DNA from: Pleionea litopenaei
Lineage (GTDB): Bacteria; Pseudomonadota; Gammaproteobacteria; Enterobacterales; Kangiellaceae
Direction: 5' to 3'
Length of the DNA stretch: 64,000 nt
NCBI RefSeq assembly: GCF_031198435.1
Contig: NZ_CP133548.1
Span: 744,001 to 808,000, forward strand
The notes under the pieces were generated by a model that saw only the letters and a program-made list of their open reading frames with translations, did not search any database and was not told the DNA's origin. This document shows positions 35,731 to 43,898 of this stretch, piece after piece. The translations under genes were made by a program, and so were the position numbers. Each line of letters starts with the position of its first letter. The first letter of the stretch is position 1.

Positions 35731-36405
35731 TTATAAATTCGGGTTTATTCGGTACCCTCGCCCTCTTAATGTTTCTATGGGAGACAATTGACCATCCGGG
35801 TCCAACTTTTTTCTTAGTCTTCGAACAAACACTTCAAGTACATTACTGTCTTTGTCATGATCTTGCTCATAGAGATGCTCGGTCAGTTCAGTTTTACTAA
35901 CAACCTTGTCTGGATTCATCATTAGGTATTCCAAGACCTTATATTCATAGGCCGTTAACTCTAGCTCTTCACCGTGCATGCGAATTTGCTTATTATTCGA
36001 GTTCAACTCTATTGGTCCACGCGAAATGATAGGGGTAGCAAATCCTGACGATCGACGCAGCAACGCATTAACTCGAGCGAGCAACTCTTCGATCTGAAAG
36101 GGTTTTACCAAATAATCGTCAGCACCGCGGGACAAACCGTCGACTTTCTCTTGCCATCGAGAGCGCGCCGTTAATATTAATATGGGAAAAGAATGGTCTG
36201 CCTCACGGATTTTTGAAATAAGATCCAAACCATTAAGTTTTGGGAGGCCGATATCAATTATTGCCATGTCTAATGGATACTCGGTGGCAAAATAAAGGCC
36301 ATCTTCGCCATCAAACGCTTGGTCAACGGCATAACCTTCTTTGTTAAGAGCTTTCTTTAATTGCTCTTGGATTGCTGCTTCGTCTTCTACTATGAGTACT
36401 TTCAT
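35731..36405 (-). CDS. phoP: PhoP-like OmpR-family response regulator
   Basis: 224 residues. Receiver domain with phospho-acceptor Asp51 (AIIDIGLPKLNG), Thr in LILTARSRWQEKVDG and Lys in DYLVKPFQIEELLAR. C-terminal winged helix (about 125-222): ELTAYEYKVLEYLMMNPDKV and VFVRRLRKKLDPDG, ending LRGRGYRINPNL. Encoded between the PepSY gene and phoQ, which suggests one operon. Probably regulates envelope and cation-response genes, by analogy. Confidence 0.88.
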   Translation of the reverse strand: MKVLIVEDEAAIQEQLKKALNKEGYAVDQAFDGEDGLYFATEYPLDMAIIDIGLPKLNGLDLISKIREADHSFPILILTARSRWQEKVDGLSRGADDYLVKPFQIEELLARVNALLRRSSGFATPIISRGPIELNSNNKQIRMHGEELELTAYEYKVLEYLMMNPDKVVSKTELTEHLYEQDHDKDSNVLEVFVRRLRKKLDPDGQLSPIETLRGRGYRINPNL

Positions 36406-36425
36406 AAATCAGTCCAATTCAACGA

Positions 36426-36692
36426 CTAGTCCACTTTGATAACTTGACCTTTGCAACCATCGACCAAAATGGTTCGCACACGTCCATTTTCTAATAAAAC
36501 TTTCACCCGGTATACTACGGTATCACCGCGTTTTGAACGGCTGGCTGACAAAGCTTTTCCTTTAATCGCTGACTGCGCAATCGAAACAGCTTGAGCCTTC
36601 GAAATATTTTCACAAGCCGCTTTATTCTCTGCTGCCCATAGAAAAGAGCCAGTGAATATTAAAAAGCTTAATAATATAGATTTATTAACCAT
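36426..36692 (-). CDS. Exported PepSY-domain protein
   Basis: 88 residues with signal peptide (MVNKSILLSFLIFTGSFLWA) and one PepSY domain (SKAQAVSIAQSAIKG; VYRVKVLLENGRVRTILVDG). PepSY proteins near OmpR-type two-component genes are common and often part of the signal input, possibly as protease inhibitors or cation-responsive factors. It is 20 bp upstream of phoP on the same strand, so likely first in a pepSY-phoP-phoQ-dinB transcript. Confidence 0.82.
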   Translation of the reverse strand: MVNKSILLSFLIFTGSFLWAAENKAACENISKAQAVSIAQSAIKGKALSASRSKRGDTVVYRVKVLLENGRVRTILVDGCKGQVIKVD

Positions 36693-36876
36693 TTACCTCT
36701 CGCAATCGACTGATTTCTTTCGATATTTAAGTTATCCGCATCTTGCATTAGCAATATAAATTTGTCAATTTAGCCTCACTGGTGTTCACTCCTTGAAACT
36801 CAGGCAACCTATCACTCATACTAGACAGAAATCACTATATATCAACTATGCTGACAGTGTAATCGTTGGAAACTGA

Positions 36877-38004
36877 ATGCAATCTGAACCGATAAATTTT
36901 AAACACCGCTTTAGCGATCTAGAAGCATTGGTTGAAAAAACTGATGGAAATACATGTCCTTTTTACACACCGAGCTTCTTTGAAGCGTTAGAAGAGTCAG
37001 GCTCAACGATCAAGGCAAGAGGTTGGCAAGCTCACCACTACTACAACCCGCAGCACTCGTTGGTAATTCCTGGCTACCTTAAAGATCATTCCTATGGAGA
37101 GTTTATTTTTGACTGGTCCATTGCAGACGCAATAATGCAGGCTGGTTACGCCTACTACCCAAAGTGGGTAAGCCAACTTCCATTTACACCCATTTCGATG
37201 AGTAGCCCAGCTTTCCATGCTCAGTCGAGTACTTCTCATGACAATCTCCGACAGTCAGTGGAAACCTTACTAGAGTCCTTAGGTAAACAGTCGATTTTGA
37301 CTGCTCAATTTCTATACCCGCATCAAGCGCTATCAGACGTTCTAGAGCCATTATGCATAGCACGGCAATCTATTCAGTTTGAATGGGAAAATAACCAGTA
37401 TCAATCGTTTGATGATTTTTTAAGCGATTTAAGCCAAAAACGCGCAAAAGAAGTTCGACGCGAAAGACGAAAGATTCAAAGCCTTGATTTACAATTCGAC
37501 TGGAAAAATGGCGATCACTTGACACCAACCGTCATTGATCAGTTTGTGCCTTTTTATCAGCGAACTTATATGAAACGCTCAGGGCATTATGGTTATCTTA
37601 ACCAAGAGTTTTTTCAACGCTGGCTGACACTCAACAAAAACCAAGTACATTTACTGTTCGCCTATGAGGGAGAGCAACCTGTTGCTGCTGCGTTATTTCT
37701 AAGCGACAACTCAACTTTGTTTGGCAGATACTATGGAAGTATTTTAGACGATCAAGGCTTACATTTTGAATGTTGTTACTATCGCGGAATAGAGCTAGCA
37801 ATCAAGAAAGGCTTGCAGCGATTTAACCCAGGGGTTCAAGGAGAGCACAAAGTACGTCGAGGGTTTAGGCCTTACAAACTTACCTCTTATTACCGTTACT
37901 TTAACGCCGCACTCGAAAAACAAATTGGTCGGCTATTCAAGCAAGAAGAGACAGAGCTTGATGATTACCTTAATTATTTAAATCAACGCCTTCCCTTTCG
38001 TTAA
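36877..38004 (+). CDS. FemAB/GNAT-like acyltransferase family protein (DUF482 type)
   Basis: 375 residues. It resembles the COG3146-type family: an N-terminal half with FYTPSFFEALEESGSTIKAR, then KRAKEVRRERRKIQSLDLQF, and the GNAT-like C-terminal half with AALFLSDNSTLFGRYYGSIL and INPGVQGEHKVRRGF (here RFNPGVQGEHKVRRGFRPYK). These are predicted peptidyl- or N-acyltransferases, but no substrate is established. No signal peptide or membrane segment. Monocistronic and divergent from the pepSY gene. Confidence 0.72.
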   Translation: MQSEPINFKHRFSDLEALVEKTDGNTCPFYTPSFFEALEESGSTIKARGWQAHHYYNPQHSLVIPGYLKDHSYGEFIFDWSIADAIMQAGYAYYPKWVSQLPFTPISMSSPAFHAQSSTSHDNLRQSVETLLESLGKQSILTAQFLYPHQALSDVLEPLCIARQSIQFEWENNQYQSFDDFLSDLSQKRAKEVRRERRKIQSLDLQFDWKNGDHLTPTVIDQFVPFYQRTYMKRSGHYGYLNQEFFQRWLTLNKNQVHLLFAYEGEQPVAAALFLSDNSTLFGRYYGSILDDQGLHFECCYYRGIELAIKKGLQRFNPGVQGEHKVRRGFRPYKLTSYYRYFNAALEKQIGRLFKQEETELDDYLNYLNQRLPFR

Positions 38005-38065
38005 AAACAGTACTAATGAATGTCAGTAAACGTTAGTCACACATCACTTATGCAACCAACCGGAG

Positions 38066-39454
38066 CTATGCAACCAACTGGCGAGACATAAGATCGAGAG
38101 ATTCACGCTCTTCAAGTAGCTGATCAAAACTTGTATTAACCTGCTCTTCATCAAGTTCGAGCAGTTCTAGGGTTGATTGAGGTAATCGTCGAGCGGTTTC
38201 ATCTCCCATCTCTATTCTCTTTAACAATCGATTCGACAGTAACACCAAATTCGAATACACCGCATGTTTGCTCCAAAACTCTTCTTGATGGTGCCAGCGC
38301 ACAGCAACGATTAATTCATCGGGCATATGCCAGTTTTTCATTAGCCAAGCACCAATCTCTTGATGGGTGACGCCCATTACAAAATGCTCAATGTCTTCGA
38401 GTCTAATCCCAGGGTTCGCTTCAATATATGAGTTAATGAGATTAAACTGCGGAGGAAATAAATGACCCAGAAGTAAATGCCCGAAATTATGCAAAAGACC
38501 CGCTAAATAGGCTAATCCTCTCTCTGGCCGTTGCTTAGGAGGAATCATCAAACACAATTTCTCGACCAAACTTGCTGAGTACACCGCTTGCCGCCAAAAT
38601 GCTTGAATGCCCAATGGGCCGTTCTCTGGCACATTCAACGATTTACCAATTGATATTCCCAAAGCAAGATTCATCACCAAGTCAAAACCTAACACTCGTG
38701 ATATAGCGGTTTCGACGGAATCAATCGTCCCTTTATAACCATAATAAGGTGAGCTAGCCCAGCTAATTATTTGCGCTGCAAGACTGGGATCACGCATAAC
38801 TATAGCCCCTAATTTTTTCGCATCGGCGCTGGGGTCGACTCGCAATCTCATAATTTCTTGCGCAATATCAGGCATTGCTGGCAGGTCAAAAGTTTCATCA
38901 ATGCGCTGTTTAATTCGAATAGGTGTAAATTGATTGACGGTTTCCGTCACATCTTGTTGGGCACTTTTACGCGAATACAGCTTGTCATCGCCACAGGCAA
39001 AAGATAGACGCTCACATGCTGCTAACAGTTTATGGAGAGATTCTTTTGATAACTTTACTAACTGAGCATCTTTTTCAGTGTAGATATACGCCTGTTCTAG
39101 GTGAAAAACCGACTCGTCAATAAGGCCGATTAGATTGAGTAGATCCGGGAGCACTGGCAATTTATGCTTTGAAAAGCGGCTCAAAACTGGGTCTCCGCCT
39201 TGCTCGGTCACAACGGTAAATTCTTTATTTTCAATTCGCTTTAATACTTCAAAATCAAGAAGATAACTGGCTGGTAAAACGGCTAGATAACGTACCCCTG
39301 CTGCCGTCATCATTACGCCTCTTAGAATCTGAGATTGCTCGATTGTGTGTTCACCATCGGTAAATTGACCGCGTTCATTCTTAGTCAATTCGACGGTAGA
39401 AAAATCAATAGCTTGATCAGACAAGTACTTAGAAACAGATGAAGGGTTGCCCAC
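38066..39454 (-). CDS. HDOD-domain protein with a YbaK-like N-terminal domain
   Basis: 462 residues. Residues about 1-155 resemble the YbaK/aminoacyl-tRNA deacylase-associated fold (VSKYLSDQAIDFSTVELTKN; RYLAVLPASYLLDFEVLKRI). Residues about 185-395 are an HDOD domain (FDLPAMPDIAQEIMRLRVDP; SPYYGYKGTIDSVETAISRV; GLLHNFGHLLLGHLFPPQFN). HDOD proteins lack the HD metal pair and act as signalling scaffolds, often in motility or c-di-GMP control. The fusion with a YbaK-like domain recurs in some gammaproteobacteria; its meaning is unknown. Confidence 0.82.
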   Translation of the reverse strand: MGNPSSVSKYLSDQAIDFSTVELTKNERGQFTDGEHTIEQSQILRGVMMTAAGVRYLAVLPASYLLDFEVLKRIENKEFTVVTEQGGDPVLSRFSKHKLPVLPDLLNLIGLIDESVFHLEQAYIYTEKDAQLVKLSKESLHKLLAACERLSFACGDDKLYSRKSAQQDVTETVNQFTPIRIKQRIDETFDLPAMPDIAQEIMRLRVDPSADAKKLGAIVMRDPSLAAQIISWASSPYYGYKGTIDSVETAISRVLGFDLVMNLALGISIGKSLNVPENGPLGIQAFWRQAVYSASLVEKLCLMIPPKQRPERGLAYLAGLLHNFGHLLLGHLFPPQFNLINSYIEANPGIRLEDIEHFVMGVTHQEIGAWLMKNWHMPDELIVAVRWHHQEEFWSKHAVYSNLVLLSNRLLKRIEMGDETARRLPQSTLELLELDEEQVNTSFDQLLEERESLDLMSRQLVA

Positions 39455-39596
39455 GAACTTCTCCGGTATTTATTACATCACTTTAAATATAGCTAATCTC
39501 AGTAAGATTGCAGAAATTAACCAAGACATTTTGCTTAATAATTTGCCTAATAATAGACATCATCGCACAAGCACTTATTTTTATTTATTAATGAGA

Positions 39597-41060
39597 TTAT
39601 TTTAATAACTCAGGTTGATCTTCTTCTGGCAGATCGACCTTCTCAATCTTCCGGAATCGACTGGTTATCTTTTGCGCAGACGTATTGATTTGGTCGACAT
39701 CTTTACTCACTTGTCCTATATGCTTTGAAAGATTGTCCATTCTGGTCTTGAATCGACCAAAGTCTTCGGAAAGGTAACCCAAGTGCTCTTGAATGATATG
39801 AACTTGTTTACGGGTCGCTTCATCTTTTATCACAGCGCTGGCCGTGGTTAAGATAGCCATCATAGTCGTTGGCGAGACCATCCATACTTTTTCTTTATGC
39901 GCCAATTCAACCAAATCAGGAAAGTGACCGTGAATTTCTGCAAAAACAGCTTCTGCAGGTATAAACATCATTGCACCATTGGCCGTTTCGCCTTCAATAA
40001 TGTATTTCTCTTTAATATCTTTAATATGCTTTTTTATATCTTGCTTGAATTGTCGTGAAGCGGTCGACCTATCGGCATCTGACGTCTCAAAATCAGTCAT
40101 CTTTTGATAGGCTTCTAAAGGAAACTTTGCATCAATGACGACATGCCCTGTCGGATCAGGTAAAAACAAAATGCAGTCAGCTATTTTATCATTCGATAGT
40201 TTATGCTGAATCGAAAAGTTGGCTTCAGGCAATACATTTCTGACCAATGCATTGAGTTGAATTTCGCCGAACGCACCACGCGAACGTTTGTCGGCCAAAA
40301 CTTGTTGCAAGCTTACGACGTTAGAAGACAGTTCGGTAATTTTCTTCTGAGCATCATCAATTAATGCTAATCGCTTTAATACATCGTTAAAAGTTTGAGT
40401 CGTCTTTTCAAAGCCATCACTTAAACGTTTTTCTACCTGTCCGCTGATATCTTTTAACCGTTCGTCCGTTGATTTTGTTAGCTCTCCCATTCCTTTTAAT
40501 AAATTATCTGAGTTATTCGTTAACGTTTGGGTTAATTCCGCACGAATATCTTTGATAGATTTTCGCAGCTCTTCTATCAATTGGTTCCGCAATTCTAGCT
40601 GGGTTTTTGCACTTGTCTGTTCAATCGTCGTTAACGCATTTAGAATATTTTCTTTAAACTCAACGAGACTTTGTTGCTGAGAAAATCGGCTGTCAGAAAG
40701 CTTTTGTGCAACATCTAATTTATTTTGCTCAAGTTTTTCGGCGACCTTCGATTCAAAACCGTTTTGCTGAAGTAATAAAGCTTCTTTTAACTGATTAATA
40801 GATGAAATGAGCTCCGAGCGTATTTCGACAAACGCCTTATCGGTTTTCGATTGTGCTTCGGCGAATCGGTCAATTTGAAATTCCCGTAGCGACGTTATTG
40901 CTGATGCTACCTGGGTATCATGTTGGTCTCGAGCAGAGATCAATTTAAGCAGTGCTTTTTGCTGCAATAAAACCCTTAAAATGACGACCAAGGACACAAT
41001 CAACAATGCGAGTATTGATACGATAATATAGTCTGAATACTGATTCAAAATGTCCAACAT
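39597..41060 (-). CDS. rmuC: DNA recombination protein RmuC
   Basis: 487 residues. N-terminal membrane helix (YIIVSILALLIVSLVVILRV), a long coiled coil (about 30-250) and the RmuC restriction-endonuclease-like core with LPDPTGHVVIDAKFPLEAYQ and MMFIPAEAVFAEIHGHFPD, then HIIQEHLGYLSEDFGRFKTR. In E. coli RmuC limits recombination between inverted repeats. The ATG at 41060 is preferred to a TTG six codons upstream, though neither has a strong ribosome site. Stand-alone gene. Confidence 0.9.
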   Translation of the reverse strand: MLDILNQYSDYIIVSILALLIVSLVVILRVLLQQKALLKLISARDQHDTQVASAITSLREFQIDRFAEAQSKTDKAFVEIRSELISSINQLKEALLLQQNGFESKVAEKLEQNKLDVAQKLSDSRFSQQQSLVEFKENILNALTTIEQTSAKTQLELRNQLIEELRKSIKDIRAELTQTLTNNSDNLLKGMGELTKSTDERLKDISGQVEKRLSDGFEKTTQTFNDVLKRLALIDDAQKKITELSSNVVSLQQVLADKRSRGAFGEIQLNALVRNVLPEANFSIQHKLSNDKIADCILFLPDPTGHVVIDAKFPLEAYQKMTDFETSDADRSTASRQFKQDIKKHIKDIKEKYIIEGETANGAMMFIPAEAVFAEIHGHFPDLVELAHKEKVWMVSPTTMMAILTTASAVIKDEATRKQVHIIQEHLGYLSEDFGRFKTRMDNLSKHIGQVSKDVDQINTSAQKITSRFRKIEKVDLPEEDQPELLK

Positions 41061-41559
41061 TAAGCGACAACCTGACAATCTAATAAGTCGTAATAGTTAA
41101 TGCATAGTATCTGCTTAAGTAGCATTCGGCAACGTTCTTTAGTGCCCAACGTTGTACGAGGATCTTCAAGAAGGAAAGGGCCTTCAAAAATCATTATTCC
41201 CTAGCTTATTGCTCCTCAATGCATAGCTGATGTTCATCATATCTTATTGATTTTTAAGTACATATGTTAAGTAAACAGGAAATATACAGGTAAAACAAAC
41301 AAATAAACCTTAATCGTGGGCGCACCTGTACATAAATCAACCAACAAAGTAAATATCATTGTTATTCAGCTGTATGCGCGTAATGAAAGGACATAAGTTT
41401 TCAAGTTACGCTCACAACAAGTTCGAATAATGAGATTAAACATAAAAAAACAGTGACTTATATCAGCAGTTCCAGTAAATGTAATTGAAAGTAACTTCCA
41501 ACGAATTAAGTATCGAAGCCGCTATTACTAGCACTTAATTTAAATTAGGAGATATTAAA
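41061..41559. other. Long AT-rich intergenic region with no recognisable gene
   Basis: About 500 bp upstream of the small exported peptide. It has short inverted words (aacgtt) and A/T tracts but no ORF with a ribosome site, no clear hairpin and no tRNA. Presumably a promoter region; an undetected small RNA cannot be excluded. Confidence 0.4.
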
Positions 41560-41727
41560 ATGAAAAACAAAACTATTGGACTTGTACTAACAACAGTATT
41601 AGCTTTCAGCGCATCTATTAGCTACGCTGCGACTGCAAAATGTTACCGCTCAACCTCAGGTGTTGAAATCTGCTTCGTGAGCGATGATGCTATGCCTTCA
41701 TGTAAAGTTGTTACCTTTCCACGATAA
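41560..41727 (+). CDS. Small exported cysteine-containing peptide (55 aa)
   Basis: ATG with TAGGAG 8 nt upstream. The product begins MKNKTIGLVLTTVLAFSASI, a signal peptide, with cleavage expected near SYAATA, leaving a mature peptide of about 30 residues with three cysteines (C29, C38, C48; for example KCYRSTSG, EICFVSDD, PSCKVV). A perfect GGCCGC/GCGGCC hairpin follows. The next gene starts 40 bp later. No family recognised; it could be a disulfide-bonded periplasmic peptide or a secreted factor. Short length explains why it is easily missed. Confidence 0.7.
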   Translation: MKNKTIGLVLTTVLAFSASISYAATAKCYRSTSGVEICFVSDDAMPSCKVVTFPR

Positions 41728-41735
41728 TTAAACTT

Positions 41736-41754
41736 GGCCGCATTTGCGGCCTTT
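41736..41754 (+). terminator. Hairpin between the small peptide gene and the 41768 gene
   Basis: A perfect 6-bp stem GGCCGC/GCGGCC with a 4-nt loop, followed by TTTC. It may terminate or attenuate transcription, with a fraction reading into the next gene. Confidence 0.6.
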
Positions 41755-41767
41755 CAGGTATAAATAT

Positions 41768-42406
41768 ATGAACAAAGTTAACTTTCTCTTTTTTCTACTT
41801 GGCTGCGTGGCAACGTCAGTAATCTTTTTTACTTTTTCATCAATCAACTCTGTACCTACCATTCAGAGCTCAATTTCAAATATCGACTGTAAAATTGACG
41901 ATAAAGAGTTAAAAGGCATCTCTGAAAGCCTAGAAGAGACAAAAACACTAGCTGGAAGTAAGCAAACAGCACCCTCGCCCTCCAGTAAAGTAAATACTTC
42001 TTTACCTGACAACAATAAAGTCGATGAATTTTCTTCAAGCATCGATAGAATTGATGCTGACTCTTTAGACGCTCCTACAGTGAGTGCGAATGCAATAAAA
42101 AGTGTCTTTGACGATGAAACAAGGGAATCTGCTTGGGCCAATATTAAAGAAAGTAGTATAAACGAAATTATTTTTAGTCCAGAATTTAGTCAACAATTTA
42201 CTTCATCAAATGTTGAGTGCAAAGCTTCTACTTGTAAATTCCATTTAAATGTCGACTCACCAGAAAAAATAATAGAAGGAATTACCAGCTTTGCCGGCTT
42301 AAGTATTCAAAATCCAGAACTGGCGGTACTGGAGATCGCAACTAACAATGATTTAAAGAATAATTCTACCGTTATTTACTTGATCGATAGAAGCAAACAC
42401 GATTAA
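41768..42406 (+). CDS. Hypothetical membrane-anchored protein (212 aa)
   Basis: N-terminal anchor or uncleaved signal (NKVNFLFFLLGCVATSVIFF), then a Ser/Asp/Lys-rich linker (about 55-105) and a small folded C-terminal domain with a Cys pair (NVECKASTCKFHLNVDS) likely to form a disulfide outside the cytoplasm. The start at 41768 is chosen because the anchor begins there; an in-frame upstream extension covers the hairpin. Linked to the small exported peptide upstream. Family not recognised. Confidence 0.6.
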   Translation: MNKVNFLFFLLGCVATSVIFFTFSSINSVPTIQSSISNIDCKIDDKELKGISESLEETKTLAGSKQTAPSPSSKVNTSLPDNNKVDEFSSSIDRIDADSLDAPTVSANAIKSVFDDETRESAWANIKESSINEIIFSPEFSQQFTSSNVECKASTCKFHLNVDSPEKIIEGITSFAGLSIQNPELAVLEIATNNDLKNNSTVIYLIDRSKHD

Positions 42407-42469
42407 TTGAATTATCCGATGGCTCATTGAATATGAGCCATACTCAAGAATCTGCATCAAGTCCTCTGC

Positions 42470-42655
42470 TTAACGACCAATGAGCTTTTTTTTATTTTCG
42501 ACTATTGAATCGTAAGGCATAATTCCCCAAGCGAAATTAAAGCCTACGTATAGCCCTCTTTCGAGTACTTCATAGAGAACTATCAAGATAATAGATCCCA
42601 CTGTAAACAATCCCAATAGCTGTGAAAATGCGATTGGAATTAACCCAAAAGCCAA
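42470..42655 (-). CDS. Possible small membrane protein (61 aa, TTG start)
   Basis: TTG start preceded by GAGAG on the minus strand. The product is hydrophobic (GLIPIAFSQLLGLFTVGSII, then LIVLYEVL) with a basic C-terminus (ENKKKLIGR), consistent with one or two membrane helices. No family recognised; coding status is uncertain because start and ribosome site are weak. Confidence 0.38.
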   Translation of the reverse strand: MAFGLIPIAFSQLLGLFTVGSIILIVLYEVLERGLYVGFNFAWGIMPYDSIVENKKKLIGR

Positions 42656-42848
42656 TAACTCTCTCGGTTAAATTGTAACTCTGGGACTCTTAGTTGTTGC
42701 TATTCTTGTTTCTATCAACTTCGATCTATTCTTCTGTTGATGATTCCGGGTACAAATCTACTTATTTGTGCGGTGTTTCGAAAGATAACCATTTCGAGAG
42801 ATAAATGACTCAGGAGCATTTAAGACAATAATAAAAAGTCTCGGATAT

Positions 42849-42880
42849 AAAAAAACCGCAAACACAAAGTGCTTGCGGTT
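42849..42880 (-). terminator. Rho-independent terminator downstream of tRNA-Arg(ACG)
   Basis: On the minus strand, the stem AACCGCAA-CAC/GTG-TTGCGGTT with one mismatch is followed by seven T residues. It lies 35 bp past the tRNA 3' end. Confidence 0.88.
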
Positions 42881-42914
42881 TTCGCTTCAACATCAAAAAT
42901 GTTGATTTCGTATT

Positions 42915-42991
42915 TGGCGCGCACGGAAGGATTCGAACCTCCGACCGCCTGGTTCGTAGCCAGGTACTCTATCCAGCTGAGCTACGTGCGC
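42915..42991 (-). tRNA. tRNA-Arg(ACG)
   Basis: Minus-strand cloverleaf with acceptor GCGCACG/CGTGCGC, D-arm AGCTCAGCTGGATAGAGT, anticodon loop CTACGAA (ACG, read as ICG), T-loop GGTTCGAATCC, encoded CCA; 77 nt. Probably co-transcribed with the tRNA-Ser 140 bp upstream, downstream of csrA, an arrangement seen in many gammaproteobacteria. Confidence 0.95.
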
Positions 42992-43129
42992 GTCGTTTTC
43001 CCTCTCTCGAGAGGGGCGCTATTATGATGTTGTGATTTTGTCTTGTCAACAAAATAATGAACTCATTTTTAATAGCGCAATGGTTGCTGAAATCTTACTA
43101 AAAATCTTAACAAAACGATAAAAAGTAAG

Positions 43130-43221
43130 TGGCGGAGAGAGAGGGATTCGAACCCTCGATACGGGATAAACCGTATACTCCCTTAGCAGGGGAGCGCCTT
43201 CAGCCGCTCGGCCATCTCTCC
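43130..43221 (-). tRNA. tRNA-Ser(GCU)
   Basis: Minus-strand, 92 nt with the long variable arm typical of class II tRNA (TATACGGTTTATCCCGTATC), acceptor GGAGAGA, anticodon loop CTGCTAA (GCT), T-loop GGTTCGAATCC and encoded CCA. Lies 56 bp downstream of csrA. Confidence 0.95.
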
Positions 43222-43277
43222 TCTCAGCGGCGGCAAATATTACCTTATTAAAATTAAATTGCAACCCTTAATCGAAC

Positions 43278-43469
43278 TTATTCGTCTGAATTTCCAGACA
43301 TTTCTTTTTCACGCTGAATTCTTAGGTAAATTTCTTCGCGGTGAACAGAAACTTCTTTGGGTGCATTCACACCAATTCGCACTTGATTACCTTTAACACC
43401 GAGAACAGTAACGGTCACTTCGTCACCAATCATCAGTGTTTCACCAACACGTCTTGTTAAAATTAACAT
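43278..43469 (-). CDS. csrA: Carbon storage regulator CsrA
   Basis: 63-residue RNA-binding dimer starting [20 protein letters not shown] with the [20 protein letters not shown] core; Leu4 and Arg44-type RNA contacts are conserved. It binds GGA loops near ribosome sites and controls carbon metabolism, motility and biofilm. The start at 43469 has GGAG upstream. The position after alaS and before tRNA-Ser is the classic one. Confidence 0.97.
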   Translation of the reverse strand: MLILTRRVGETLMIGDEVTVTVLGVKGNQVRIGVNAPKEVSVHREEIYLRIQREKEMSGNSDE

Positions 43470-43898
43470 CCTAACTCTCCTTATTGACTCCCTAGCGACA
43501 GGGAAAATTACAGCACTTGATATGAGGCGCCGCATTATAACAGTAAGTTACTAACTTGTTGATAGTTTCATCAGTTCCAATATGTAACGGTTAGTAAGCG
43601 GCTAAAAATCGTGCAGAAAACGCGTATTCGAAGAGTTTTGCTCAAGAAGATAGAACCTGAGTACTTTATACAGCGAATCCCTGCTTTTAAATATGTCAGT
43701 TAAATCATAGAGCCTTTTATCGTAGGCTTGCCAATTAATTTGGATGGCAGTGCTCATAGAGCTCTACGGTTACTATTTATTTACGCTTAAGTATAGAACA
43801 CAGATTCACTCGCGAAAACTTTATTAGTTTTGCCAGTGAATCTGATGAAATTATCCATTAATAATCAATAAGTTAAAAAGCCAACCTAATGTAATACT
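43470..43898. other. alaS-csrA intergenic region with a strong hairpin
   Basis: 429 bp. At 43801-43844 is a long hairpin, CAGATTCACT and AGTGAATCTG with inner AAAAC/GTTTT pairing, 55 bp after the alaS stop; it probably terminates or stabilises the alaS transcript although no T-run follows. The rest should contain the csrA promoter. Confidence 0.6.
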
